Origin: an uncultured Clostridia bacterium
GTDB lineage: Bacteria; Bacillota; Clostridia; Oscillospirales; Ruminococcaceae
Assembly (NCBI GenBank): GCA_938014855.1
Contig: CALLQM010000356.1
Location: 1-31,089, forward strand
DNA: 31,089 nt
Direction: 5' to 3'
In this document: positions 18,820 through 25,560 of the stretch, in pieces
How positions within the stretch are numbered: position 1 is the first letter of the stretch
How the letters are laid out: each line of letters opens with the position of its first letter
The notes under the pieces: model-generated
Told to the model about the DNA's origin: nothing
Databases searched by the model: none
What the model saw: the letters and a program-made list of their open reading frames with translations, nothing else
Translations under genes and position numbers: made by a program

Positions 18820-19500
18820 TTATTCCTCCCACGGTTTCTTAACGAATATCTTTACTGGAAATATCGTTCCATTGGGTAATAAAGCATTGGTTTCAGATGC
18901 AATCCGTTCCTCAACAGATGTAAACAATAATGGAACTTTATATTTTGCAGCAGTATCCCGAGCCAATGAATCTTTTGCTGCAACATCCTCTGCAGTTGTC
19001 AATTCAGCTAGATTGGAGTTATTGACCACTCCAGTCACGAAAAGTCTTGATGCGCGTTGAACCTCTCCAAGAATTTGCGCAGCTTCATCTGCTGTACGGG
19101 TTAAATAGCGGTAGGCGTTCACAACATACAGCATTTCACAACCGCCTGCTTCGCGGATTGAAGTACTGTAACGGCCTAATGCAGCGGCGCCGGCATCATC
19201 TCCGCCAACATCGATAATCAATGTTTTATCGGTGTTGATTTCAGTATCCAACCGTCCGGTAAGCGCCGGAATATCAAGATTAGTACGAGCATAAACAGGG
19301 GAAATCAGCTCAATATCGTGCTGTTCCATCAAATCCGCAAAATCCGCACTGCGGAAATATGGGTTCACAGTATCTAAATCTACCAAAACAACCTTTTTCC
19401 CAATTGCGTTTAAATGCAGTGCCAAATTAACGGATAAATTTGTTTTTCCACTACCATAATGCCCTACGACGACAATAATACGTTTTAAGTTATCCAGCAA
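18820..19500 (-). CDS. MinD/ParA-like P-loop ATPase heading the oxidoreductase operon
   Basis: A cytosolic P-loop NTPase of 226 residues from a TTG at 19500. The Walker A is GHYGSGKT (residues 13-20), followed by NLSVNLALHL. VLVDLDTVNPYFRSAD and TLIIDVGGDDAGA are the switch/Walker B segments of the SIMIBI (MinD/ParA/NifH) class. It lacks the deviant KGGxGKT lysine, so it is not a standard ParA. I choose TTG because GAGGTG lies 5 bases upstream and the promoter (-10 at 19532-19537) lies just before it; a start at 19560 would fall inside that promoter. Function unknown: the context suggests assembly or control of the downstream Fe-S/TPP enzyme, which is inference. Confidence 0.85.
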   Translation of the reverse strand: MLDNLKRIIVVVGHYGSGKTNLSVNLALHLNAIGKKVVLVDLDTVNPYFRSADFADLMEQHDIELISPVYARTNLDIPALTGRLDTEINTDKTLIIDVGGDDAGAAALGRYSTSIREAGGCEMLYVVNAYRYLTRTADEAAQILGEVQRASRLFVTGVVNNSNLAELTTAEDVAAKDSLARDTAAKYKVPLLFTSVEERIASETNALLPNGTIFPVKIFVKKPWEE

Positions 19501-19531
19501 ATGATCACCTCGCGGTAAATATCGTTTTTTT

Positions 19532-19560
19532 ATTATAACATGATTGATTATGATGAACAA
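19532..19560 (-). promoter_or_regulatory. Promoter of the ATPase/oxidoreductase operon
   Basis: Minus-strand TTGTTC (19555-19560), a 17-base spacer and a perfect TATAAT (19532-19537). The predicted start of transcription, near 19525, leaves about 25 bases to the TTG start codon. No other promoter is apparent down to 16206. Confidence 0.8.
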
Positions 19561-19619
19561 CCATATTAATTAAATTAAAATGCACTTTTTGATATTGACT
19601 TGATAAAGTAAATAGATAT

Positions 19620-19682
19620 AAAAAAACCCGCCCAACTAATGTTTTCGCAGATAATTCTGCTCATTCCAGGGCAGGTATTTTT
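19620..19682 (-). terminator. Structured terminator after the small membrane protein gene
   Basis: In minus-strand RNA, ACCUGCCC pairs with GGGCGGGU (one U-G wobble), followed by seven U residues. Inside lie an AAUG/CAUU pairing and a GCAGA-AUUA-UCUGC hairpin, with an asymmetric unpaired GAAAA. It ends the LUD/small protein transcription unit. The internal layout is more elaborate than a plain terminator. Confidence 0.75.
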
Positions 19683-19892
19683 TTATTTTCTCTTCTTTTT
19701 TGCAGACAATACTGCATAAATAATAATTAGAATAAGAGAAACAGCAAGAAGACCACCCATAATTACAATCATTGTACCAGATGAATCCCCTGTTGCTGGA
19801 TTAAGGGCGAATACAGGAAGTCCCGTACAAGCCGCTAATACCAATCCAATTACCCAAGCGGTATATCTCCTAATATGTTTGTACAAAAACAT
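19683..19892 (-). CDS. Small secreted/membrane protein with NPATGD sorting-like signal
   Basis: About 69 residues. A first hydrophobic segment (AWVIGLVLAACTGLPVFA) looks like a signal peptide. It is followed almost at once by NPATGD, a hydrophobic span (TMIVIMGGLLAVSLILIIIYAV) and a basic tail KKKRK. That is the layout of a sortase signal (NPxTG variant of LPxTG), but with hardly any mature protein between. The start is uncertain: ATG 19892 lies one base after GAGGTG, TTG 19886 has better spacing, and TTG 19907 has no ribosome site. It follows the LUD gene by about 30 bases, presumably in one transcript. I do not recognise a named family. Confidence 0.7.
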   Translation of the reverse strand: MFLYKHIRRYTAWVIGLVLAACTGLPVFALNPATGDSSGTMIVIMGGLLAVSLILIIIYAVLSAKKKRK

Positions 19893-19921
19893 CCACCTCA
19901 CATTCAAGTTGTCATATATTA

Positions 19922-20554
19922 TTAATAGCCTAATTGCTCACCTACAAGAATAACTTTAATGCGGCCTTTGGTCATCTGTTGAGCCTGAACAACATAATGC
20001 GCACAAATTCGTTCATCGCTCTGACAGTTTTGGCAAGACCCCAATATTTTACACGGCGTTTTTTTATCTAATCGGGTAGCATTCGCGGGTGCGGCTGTAT
20101 TCCGCACACGTTGACGAGCTGCTTCCAAATCGGGAACAATTTTATTATAGCCCGCTACCACAATTACACTTTTTGGTCCAAATATCATAGCCGCTACGCG
20201 ATTTCCATTTCCGTCTACATTATAAAGCTCACCCTGTTCCGTAATCGCATTACTGCTGGTAAAAAACGTATCACAGGAAAAAGACTGACGGTAAATCTGA
20301 TTTACATCAGCTTCGGGCGCATATCGATCATAAAATTGATATTTTCCAGAACGCAGATGATCTATGACACCACTCTCAAAAAGTGTTACACAGCCGCCAA
20401 GCGCTACCGATTCGCCTTCAGCACATAATTCATTGATGAGTTTGATGGCATCTTTACAGGTTTTAGCGTAATAAGCATCCATCTTGTTATTCTGCAGATT
20501 TCCAATCGTTTTGTTGATTCTCTTTTCAATAACCGCATTTAAAGATGCATCCAC
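19922..20554 (-). CDS. LUD-domain (LutC-like) lactate utilization family protein
   Basis: A 210-residue protein of the LUD family (DUF162), related to LutC/YkgG, which takes part in lactate oxidation complexes in Bacillus. Family segments are VALGGCVTLFESGVIDHLR, EQGELYNVDGNGNRVAAMIFGPKSVI and VAGYNKIVPDLEAA. A C-terminal set of cysteines (CKILGSCQNCQSDERIC) is common in single-domain LUD proteins. The start is GTG at 20554 with GGGGG eight bases upstream. There is no lutA/lutB partner nearby, so a lactate role is not supported here. It has its own promoter and is followed by the NPATGD protein. Confidence 0.88.
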   Translation of the reverse strand: MDASLNAVIEKRINKTIGNLQNNKMDAYYAKTCKDAIKLINELCAEGESVALGGCVTLFESGVIDHLRSGKYQFYDRYAPEADVNQIYRQSFSCDTFFTSSNAITEQGELYNVDGNGNRVAAMIFGPKSVIVVAGYNKIVPDLEAARQRVRNTAAPANATRLDKKTPCKILGSCQNCQSDERICAHYVVQAQQMTKGRIKVILVGEQLGY

Positions 20555-20598
20555 GTTTTATTCCCCCATTCGTATATAGTAATATGAAATCACTATAT

Positions 20599-20627
20599 AT
20601 TTTACATCTTTTTCTCTTTTTTGACAA
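20599..20627 (-). promoter_or_regulatory. Promoter of the LUD gene
   Basis: Minus-strand TTGTCA (20622-20627), a 17-base spacer and TAAAAT (20599-20604). It sits immediately after the upstream HAD gene stop, which has no terminator of its own in the gap. Confidence 0.8.
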
Positions 20628-20634
20628 CCATATT

Positions 20635-21294
20635 CTATGAATTCTGTAATATTTTGTAAATATCATCTGTATTGTGAGCGATTCCAATACTGACATCCCG
20701 GTCACGAGCTTCATCTATTCCAAATCCATAAGCAGCTGCTAGAAAATCAATTCCTGAATCTTTTGCACCAACCGCATCATAAATAGAATCTCCAATTAAT
20801 ACCACACGCGATTTATCATTGCAGTCCAACCGTTTCAGAATATTTTCAATGATACCGGATTTTGAAGCCGTAGAGCTTTCATCATTATCATTGGTTCCCA
20901 CACAAAAATCTACAAGCGGATCCAGTCCAAAATGCTTAAGTAAAAGTTTTGCCATCTTTTCGGGTTTGAGTGTAGCGACACCAAGCTTAACACCTTGCTT
21001 TTGAAGCTGTTCCAACAACGTTTCAATTCCATCATAGACGTGAGATTTATAGACACCTTTTGTCTCATAATCTTCACGAAATATTTGTACCGCTTTTTCA
21101 GCTTCATTCGACGATAATCCAATAAACGTTTGAAACGAGTACATCATTGGTGGACCAATAAATTTTTGGAGTGTTTCGATATTCGGAATTGGCATTTCCA
21201 TCCGTGAAAATGCAATCCTAAGAGAATGAAAAATTCCCTCCGAAGTATCTACCAGGGTACCGTCAAAATCCCATAAGACTATATCATATTTCAT
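20635..21294 (-). CDS. HAD-family phosphatase, phosphoglycolate phosphatase-like
   Basis: A 219-residue haloacid dehalogenase-type hydrolase. Motif I is DFDGTLVDT (residues 9-17) with both catalytic aspartates. The helical cap follows (FIGPPMMYSFQTFIG). Motif II is in LGVATLKP (Thr), motif III the Lys in ASKSGIIENIL, and motif IV GDSIYDAVGAKDSG. This matches the PGP-like group that removes phosphate from small metabolites; the substrate cannot be predicted. It has its own promoter and no operon partner. Confidence 0.9.
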   Translation of the reverse strand: MKYDIVLWDFDGTLVDTSEGIFHSLRIAFSRMEMPIPNIETLQKFIGPPMMYSFQTFIGLSSNEAEKAVQIFREDYETKGVYKSHVYDGIETLLEQLQKQGVKLGVATLKPEKMAKLLLKHFGLDPLVDFCVGTNDNDESSTASKSGIIENILKRLDCNDKSRVVLIGDSIYDAVGAKDSGIDFLAAAYGFGIDEARDRDVSIGIAHNTDDIYKILQNS

Positions 21295-21343
21295 GGATCG
21301 CTGCCATTCCTTTCTTTTTTGTGAAAAATATACTTTCCGAAAC

Positions 21344-21372
21344 AGTATATCATAGTAATTTCGCTAGTTCAA
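21344..21372 (-). promoter_or_regulatory. Promoter of the HAD phosphatase gene
   Basis: Minus-strand TTGAAC (21367-21372), a 17-base spacer and TATACT (21344-21349), placed directly after the terminator of the thiamine operon. It leaves a leader of about 45 bases before the ATG. Confidence 0.75.
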
Positions 21373-21374
21373 GT

Positions 21375-21419
21375 AAAAAGCCACCTCGACAAATACGCTC
21401 ATGTCGAAGCGGCTTTTTT
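21375..21419 (-). terminator. Terminator of the thiamine operon
   Basis: GCCGCTTCGACA and TGTCGAGGTGGC pair over 12 bp (with G-U wobbles) on the minus strand, flanked by an A-run and a T-run. It lies 17 bases past the stop of the last thiamine-operon gene. Confidence 0.9.
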
Positions 21420-21435
21420 GTTAATGTAATGATAA

Positions 21436-22074
21436 TTATATCAACTCTGAATAAGATACGATAAAGCGATCGCACAACTTTTTTAATTGTTCCGCATCAT
21501 ATAAAGAGGATCGATCTTTTACCCCTACAACTTGAAACCCAGCCTTTTTAGCTGTTCTTGCGGCATGCAAAGTATCTTCATAAACCACACAGTCTTCAAC
21601 GTCTGCGCCCATTCTTTCAGCCGCTAATAAATAAATATCGGGCGAATTTTTTCCATTACCCGCTTCACTACAATCAAGAACAAAAGAAAAAAAGTGGTTC
21701 AATTCCAATCGTTTCAATGCCGAGACGGCCAGTTCTGCAGGCGTAGCTGTTGCAATACAAAGTGTTTGTTTTTCCTTATGTAATTTTTTTAGATACTCAC
21801 AAACAAATGGCTTAGGCGGTATGTTTTCAGAATATTCCTTTGCAATCAGCTGATGAATTCCCGCTAGGATCTGCTCTGTACTTTCAGGGATTCCTAATTG
21901 AGTTTTAAAATATTCTGCCGATTCTTCCAATGTTTGTTCCTTGAGAATGTCTCTTAAATTCTTTGGCGGCACAATTCCTCGTGACAGCAAATAATTTTGA
22001 CCTAGATGCTTCCACGCATACATAGAATCCAACAAGGTACCATCCAAATCAAAAATTGCATACTGTTTTTTCAT
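21436..22074 (-). CDS. HAD hydrolase, beta-phosphoglucomutase-like, in thiamine operon
   Basis: A 212-residue HAD protein. Motif I FDLDGTLLDS (residues 8-17), cap helices with EQTLEESAEYF, motif II CIATATP, then KNSPDIYLLAAERMG (Lys motif III with PD) and motif IV VVYEDTLHAARTAKKAG. It starts 9 bases after thiE, with AGGAGG before the ATG, so it is firmly inside the TPP-riboswitch operon. Many thiamine pathways need a phosphatase for thiamine monophosphate or for HMP/HET phosphates, and HAD enzymes can supply it. A role in thiamine salvage is therefore reasonable but inferred only from context. Confidence 0.88.
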   Translation of the reverse strand: MKKQYAIFDLDGTLLDSMYAWKHLGQNYLLSRGIVPPKNLRDILKEQTLEESAEYFKTQLGIPESTEQILAGIHQLIAKEYSENIPPKPFVCEYLKKLHKEKQTLCIATATPAELAVSALKRLELNHFFSFVLDCSEAGNGKNSPDIYLLAAERMGADVEDCVVYEDTLHAARTAKKAGFQVVGVKDRSSLYDAEQLKKLCDRFIVSYSELI

Positions 22075-22083
22075 GCCTTCCTC

Positions 22084-22725
22084 CTATCTTCCTTTTATAG
22101 TTTTTGCCAGTGAAAGAAGATTTTTTGTAGCTTTTGTGACATCAGGTTTCGCAAAAATTGCTGAAATAACCGAAACACCATCAATCCCACTGCCCTGTAA
22201 CTGCATAACATTCGTTTCATTGATTCCACCAATGGCAACAACTGGAATATCAACGCTTTTACAAATCGTTTTCAATTCGTCTATCGAAACATAATTAGCA
22301 TCTGCTTTGGTTTTTGTTCCAAATACTGCGCCTACACCAATATAATCAGCCCCACTCTCCTTAGCTTTCTGTGCCTGCTCTACATTACGCGCGGATACAC
22401 CGATTATTTTGTCAGGTCCAAGCAAACGACGGATGTCTCTTGCCTGCATATCGCTCTGCCCTACATGCACACCGTCAGCCCCGCATTCTTTCGCTACTTC
22501 AACATTGTCATTGATTACAAACGGAACGTGATAAAGATCGGTCAATTTTTTGATTGCTTTTGCTTCCTGCAAAAACTGTTCTTTCGCAAGATTTTTCTCT
22601 CTCAGCTGAAGAAAGGTTACTCCAGCCTTTAAAATTCTTTCAACTTCATCTGCTAGTGTCTTTTGTCCTAGCCAAGTTCGGTCAGTAATCGCATAAAGCA
22701 ACAAAGAGTTTCTATCGAACTTCAA
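22084..22725 (-). CDS. thiE: Thiamine-phosphate synthase
   Basis: A 213-residue TIM-barrel enzyme joining HMP pyrophosphate and thiazole phosphate to thiamine phosphate. Key segments: TFLQLREKNL, VPFVINDNVEVAKECGADGVHVGQ, IIGVSARN, YIGVGAVFGTKTK and VAIGGINETN. The start is a TTG at 22725, supported by GGAGGGA eight bases upstream, inside the last codons of thiM (14-base overlap). Together with ThiM and ThiW this is a salvage pathway; no thiC, thiD, thiG or thiS is visible here. Confidence 0.96.
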   Translation of the reverse strand: MKFDRNSLLLYAITDRTWLGQKTLADEVERILKAGVTFLQLREKNLAKEQFLQEAKAIKKLTDLYHVPFVINDNVEVAKECGADGVHVGQSDMQARDIRRLLGPDKIIGVSARNVEQAQKAKESGADYIGVGAVFGTKTKADANYVSIDELKTICKSVDIPVVAIGGINETNVMQLQGSGIDGVSVISAIFAKPDVTKATKNLLSLAKTIKGR

Positions 22726-23533
22726 GTTTTATCCCTCCATTTAATCGTTCGGTTGTTAAATTGCTGATATAATCAATTAGATAGGTATGAAAGCTCAGCG
22801 TACCTCCGTCAGTTCGAACGGTTTTTTCATACGCCAGCTCCCCACATAATCCCATTGCGCATACAGCCGCAGCAGTTGCATCCAAAATACATTCTGGATT
22901 TGCACCACAGAAAGCACCAATTAAAGCGGTAAGCATGCATCCCGTACCCGTAATTCTTGCCATCATTGGATGTCCATTACGAATAACATACGCTTTTTTA
23001 TCATCTGCTACAAGATCGATTGCACCTGAAACTGCAATCACTGCGCCAGTTTTGTGGCTCAACTCCTTTACTTTGGCAATTACTTCATCCAAGGTATCCT
23101 CTGTAACTGCATCAAGCTGGTCGGCATCCACACCTTTTGTAGAGCCTGTTCCGGTAGCAATGGCTTTGATTTCCGATATATTTCCACGAATGACAGAAAG
23201 CCGAACTGCATTTTCTAAGCGGCGATAGGCATCTGTACGCAGTTTGGATGCTCCAACCGCGACAGGATCCAGTACAACCGGATGTCCCAGTTCATTTGCT
23301 TTTTTTCCTGCCAAAATCATTGCATCCAGATCATTGCCCAAAGTTCCCATATTGAGCACCAAGCTTTGACTCATCTCGGTAATTTCTTCTACTTCCTCAA
23401 TATCATGCGCCATAGTAGGAGAACCGCCGCCTGCCAAAACAATATTTGCACAATCGTTCACCGTTACAAAATTGGTAATGCAATGAACAATCGGTTTATT
23501 TTCCTGTAAATGATTTAAAATTTCTTCAAACAT
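22712..23533 (-). CDS. thiM: Hydroxyethylthiazole kinase
   Basis: A 273-residue ribokinase-fold enzyme that phosphorylates the thiazole alcohol HET for use by ThiE. Seen are PIVHCITNFVTVNDCAN, GGSPTMAHD, LDPVAVGAS, and near the C-terminus ITGTGCMLTALIG with the catalytic cysteine typical of ThiM. It overlaps thiW by 8 bases and thiE by 14, so the three are translationally linked. Confidence 0.97.
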   Translation of the reverse strand: MFEEILNHLQENKPIVHCITNFVTVNDCANIVLAGGGSPTMAHDIEEVEEITEMSQSLVLNMGTLGNDLDAMILAGKKANELGHPVVLDPVAVGASKLRTDAYRRLENAVRLSVIRGNISEIKAIATGTGSTKGVDADQLDAVTEDTLDEVIAKVKELSHKTGAVIAVSGAIDLVADDKKAYVIRNGHPMMARITGTGCMLTALIGAFCGANPECILDATAAAVCAMGLCGELAYEKTVRTDGGTLSFHTYLIDYISNLTTERLNGGIKLEVR

Positions 23534-24053
23534 GAATCTGCTCCTTTTTTTCTTCTACAAATTTTGCCCGCATATCTGCTAAACTCATTCTTCTTGATAT
23601 TGCTTTTAAGAATATTAGGGCCAGCACAGCGCCCATGGCAGAAGACGGGATAAAGAATGGGATATAAGTAAACGGAGAAAGGTCGGGCAATCCGTAAAAA
23701 ATCTTCATAATCGGGAATGATAAAATTGCACTTATGATCCCCGTTCCAATAACTTCACCGATAACAGCCATATATAAACGGTTTGTTTTACGATAAAGGA
23801 TGCCGGACAACCCTGCCCCAAAAATTGCACCCATAATAGCTAAAATTGTACTTCCATTTAATAGCATCCGCATACCCCCAGTTAGAAATGCACAGCAAAC
23901 GGCACCCAAAGGTCCTAAAAATACCGCTGATATGACGTTGACAAAATGCTGAAACGGTGCCATACGGGGAAAATAAACAAATGTAGACAAGACATAACCG
24001 AGGCTTGCAAGCAATGCTGTAAAAATCATCTTTTTTATATGGAGCTGTTTCAT
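23526..24053 (-). CDS. thiW: ECF transporter S component ThiW
   Basis: A 175-residue integral membrane protein with about five or six hydrophobic segments, starting after a short basic N-terminus (KQLHIKKMIFTALLASLGYV). FVYFPRMAPFQHFVNVISAVFLGP and GGMRMLLNGSTILAIMGAIFGAGLSGILY are typical of ThiW, the substrate-binding subunit thought to bring in the thiazole moiety with the shared EcfA/EcfT energising module. Its location between the TPP riboswitch and thiM supports thiazole uptake. The EcfA/EcfT genes are elsewhere. Confidence 0.93.
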   Translation of the reverse strand: MKQLHIKKMIFTALLASLGYVLSTFVYFPRMAPFQHFVNVISAVFLGPLGAVCCAFLTGGMRMLLNGSTILAIMGAIFGAGLSGILYRKTNRLYMAVIGEVIGTGIISAILSFPIMKIFYGLPDLSPFTYIPFFIPSSAMGAVLALIFLKAISRRMSLADMRAKFVEEKKEQIHV

Positions 24054-24083
24054 ATTTTAATAATCGTTCCTTTGCGATAAAAT

Positions 24084-24380
24084 TTAATCTTTATGATGTT
24101 TCGCAGTTTTCTTTTCAATACTCCAAACGCCCTTTGGGTCAAAATGAACTTTAATATACGACATAACGCTGGGTGCTCCTGCTCGAATACAAATCAGCTG
24201 ACACTCTTTGACGATCTCCATCAGTTGATCATAATCACCTTCAATCGTTGTTTCAAACGGTCCAACATAAGTATTCAGACCTGTCCCTTTTATATAAGCG
24301 ATGACTTCATCCACTATACGAATTGTGTCGTCACCGTCTGTTTTAGGCAGTACCTGAATTGCTACACTTGCATTAAACAT
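24084..24380 (-). CDS. MTH1187/YkoF-type thiamine-binding protein
   Basis: A 98-residue ferredoxin-like-fold protein of the Thiamine_BP family (DUF77). Starts MFNASVAIQVLPKTDG, then YIKGTGLNTYVGPFETTIEGDYDQLMEIVKECQ, both characteristic. Family members bind thiamine or HMP-like compounds in the cytosol. I use ATG 24380, with AAGGAG 11 bases upstream; a GTG at 24392 directly abuts that site and is unlikely. It is the first gene after the TPP riboswitch and terminator, so its expression should fall when thiamine diphosphate is plentiful. Confidence 0.88.
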   Translation of the reverse strand: MFNASVAIQVLPKTDGDDTIRIVDEVIAYIKGTGLNTYVGPFETTIEGDYDQLMEIVKECQLICIRAGAPSVMSYIKVHFDPKGVWSIEKKTAKHHKD

Positions 24381-24405
24381 GGATTTATACACTCCTTTTT
24401 AATAT

Positions 24406-24448
24406 AAAAAAACACATCTCCTGACGCAATGTTTGCGTGGAAATGTGT
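24406..24448 (-). terminator. Riboswitch expression-platform terminator
   Basis: Minus-strand ACACATTTCC pairs with GGAGATGTGT (10 bp) around an ACGCAA/TTGCGT inner hairpin, followed by seven T residues. Lying directly after the TPP aptamer and before the first gene, it is the switch that stops transcription when TPP is bound. Confidence 0.93.
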
Positions 24449-24458
24449 TGTTCTATTC

Positions 24459-24547
24459 ACGAATTCCCTACGTTGGCATTATCCAAATCAGGTTGTTTGG
24501 GTCGAAATTATCAATTTCCTCTCAGCTTGTTACTACAGGCTCCCCGT
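24459..24547 (-). promoter_or_regulatory. TPP riboswitch (Thi-box) aptamer
   Basis: The minus-strand RNA has all the conserved Thi-box blocks in order: GGGGAGCC, GCTGAGAGG, GACCC, AACCTGAT, TGGATAATGCCAACGTAGGGAA. It binds thiamine diphosphate. It sits between the promoter at 24567-24595 and the terminator at 24406-24448, giving transcriptional control of the thiamine-binding protein, thiW, thiM, thiE and HAD genes. Confidence 0.98.
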
Positions 24548-24566
24548 TTATTTAATTTTCTTAATA

Positions 24567-24595
24567 ATACTAGCACAAGCACCTAATACTGTCAA
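24567..24595 (-). promoter_or_regulatory. Promoter of the thiamine salvage operon
   Basis: Minus-strand TTGACA (24590-24595), a 17-base spacer and TAGTAT (24567-24572). It places the transcript start about 15 bases before the riboswitch aptamer. Confidence 0.88.
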
Positions 24596-24650
24596 TATAA
24601 GCATCGTATATTTCATTGTTTTTCACATAGACTATGCAGGGGTGATATAA

Positions 24651-24827
24651 ATGGATGATTTACCGTTAGGATTTGGTATGGCTCCTGCACAAAATACTAG
24701 AGCAATGGAATATTTTTCAGCATTGCCTGAACAAAAAAAGCAGGAAATTATTGCACATACGCATCAAATTCGTTCAAAAAATGAAATGCATGCTTATGTG
24801 CAGGATCTTGGACAGCCAAATATGTAG
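24651..24827 (+). CDS. Tiny protein of unknown function, paralog A
   Basis: A 58-residue plus-strand gene: ATG 24651, preceded by GGGGTGATATAA, stop TAG. The protein starts MDDLPLGFGMAPAQNT and continues AMEYFSALPEQKKQEIIAHT to QDLGQPNM. It has no membrane segment or signal peptide. The core YFSALPEQKKQEII lines up with YFNSLPAIVQETLK in the next gene, so the two are paralogs in tandem. Similar small YFxSLPxxVQE proteins occur, as I recall, in clostridial genomes, without known function. It is the only plus-strand coding in the first 28 kb and lies between the thiamine promoter and the thioesterase gene. Confidence 0.7.
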   Translation: MDDLPLGFGMAPAQNTRAMEYFSALPEQKKQEIIAHTHQIRSKNEMHAYVQDLGQPNM

Positions 24828-24845
24828 TATTGGGGAGGTTACGTT

Positions 24846-24992
24846 ATGCCGCAGTTTTATAATGCAGATATGCAGCAATACTTTAATTCTTTGCCCGCAA
24901 TTGTACAGGAAACTTTAAAACAAAGCCATACAAAAGTTCACTCCTTGGAGGAACTCAAAAAATGTGCTGAAAATCTCATTCGTAAAGATTAA
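24846..24992 (+). CDS. Tiny protein of unknown function, paralog B
   Basis: A 48-residue plus-strand gene: ATG 24846 with a strong GGGGAGG site upstream, stop TAA at 24990-24992. It begins MPQFYNADMQQYFNSLPAIV and ends with SLEELKKCAENLIRKD, a charged, helix-forming tail. It lacks signal or membrane segments. It lies 18 bases after the first tiny gene and shares its YFxxLPxxxQE core and a similar downstream helix. Both good ribosome sites and the paralogy argue that these are real genes. Function unknown. Confidence 0.75.
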   Translation: MPQFYNADMQQYFNSLPAIVQETLKQSHTKVHSLEELKKCAENLIRKD

Positions 24993-24998
24993 AAATTA

Positions 24999-25020
24999 GC
25001 CCGTCAAAAATATGACGGGC
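24999..25020. terminator. Shared terminator between tiny genes and thioesterase
   Basis: GCCCGTCA and TGACGGGC form a perfect 8-bp stem around AAAATA. It lies between convergent gene ends (24992 plus, 25028 minus) and can serve both directions. U-tracts are short on both sides, better on the minus strand (TAATTTTTAA). Confidence 0.75.
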
Positions 25021-25027
25021 TTCTGTA

Positions 25028-25504
25028 TTAGTACTGTTCAATCCGGCGCTGTTTTCGCAAAGCGCTTCGTTTTGCTCCAGCTTCCCACTCAATGCGTTCT
25101 TCTTCTGTTTCAAGTTCAAGCAACGGAACAATTGTAGGGCGTTCCTGATCATCGAGCGCTACCATTGTTAAATAGGCACGGTTAACCAACTGTTTTTCAC
25201 CATTGATGTGCTCAACAAACGTATCCACTCGCACTTCCATTGAGGTCATCCCAACATAAGTAATTTGTCCAATCAATACAATAGTGTTGTCTACATATGC
25301 AGGGGCTTTAAAATGCAGATTATCAATTGAGACGGTTGTAACTTTACAGTTACAGTGACGGCGTGCAACTACTGCTGCGACTACATCGATCCATTCTACT
25401 AGCTGACCACCGAACAAGCGACTATATCCATTAATATGTTGAGACATAATAATTTGGATTTGTTCGGTTTTGGAATCGCTTACATGTTTCATTGCTCTTT
25501 GCAT
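25028..25504 (-). CDS. Acyl-CoA thioesterase, hotdog fold
   Basis: A 158-residue hotdog-fold protein of the YciA/BFIT-like acyl-CoA hydrolase group. The catalytic segment is HINGYSRLFGGQLVEWIDVVAA (the N-x-x-G-x-LFGGxLxxWxD pattern). VSIDNLHFKAPAYVD, then VRVDTFVEHINGEKQLVNRAYLTMVALD follow. It should hydrolyse acyl-CoA to free acid and CoA; chain length unknown. GGAGAAAAGA precedes the ATG. It stands alone, after the mazF terminator, and converges with the tiny plus-strand genes. Confidence 0.92.
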   Translation of the reverse strand: MQRAMKHVSDSKTEQIQIIMSQHINGYSRLFGGQLVEWIDVVAAVVARRHCNCKVTTVSIDNLHFKAPAYVDNTIVLIGQITYVGMTSMEVRVDTFVEHINGEKQLVNRAYLTMVALDDQERPTIVPLLELETEEERIEWEAGAKRSALRKQRRIEQY

Positions 25505-25526
25505 TTCTTTTCTCCTTATATGTTAC

Positions 25527-25560
25527 TTTTTTCTATTTTACCTTTAAAATAGAAAAAAAG
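25527..25560. repeat. AT-rich inverted repeat before the thioesterase gene
   Basis: CTTTTTTCTATTTTA and TAAAATAGAAAAAAAG are near-perfect inverted copies around a CC-containing centre, directly abutting the stronger hairpin at 25561-25602. It lies in the leader region of the thioesterase gene. Confidence 0.6.

Noticed and set aside
19595..19676. Plus-strand promoter (TTGACT-16-TATAAA) driving a small RNA through the structured hairpin
   Set aside because: The predicted start near 19629 falls inside the left arm of the stem, and that strand has a C-A mismatch where the minus strand has a U-G pair.
20111..20428. 105-codon plus-strand frame opposite the LUD gene
   Set aside because: Antisense to a conserved gene and without a ribosome site or recognisable motifs.
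24606..24634. Forespore-sigma-like elements (GTATA ... CATAGACTA) before the tiny genes
   Set aside because: Spacing and the -10 depart from the SigF/SigG consensus; too weak to call.
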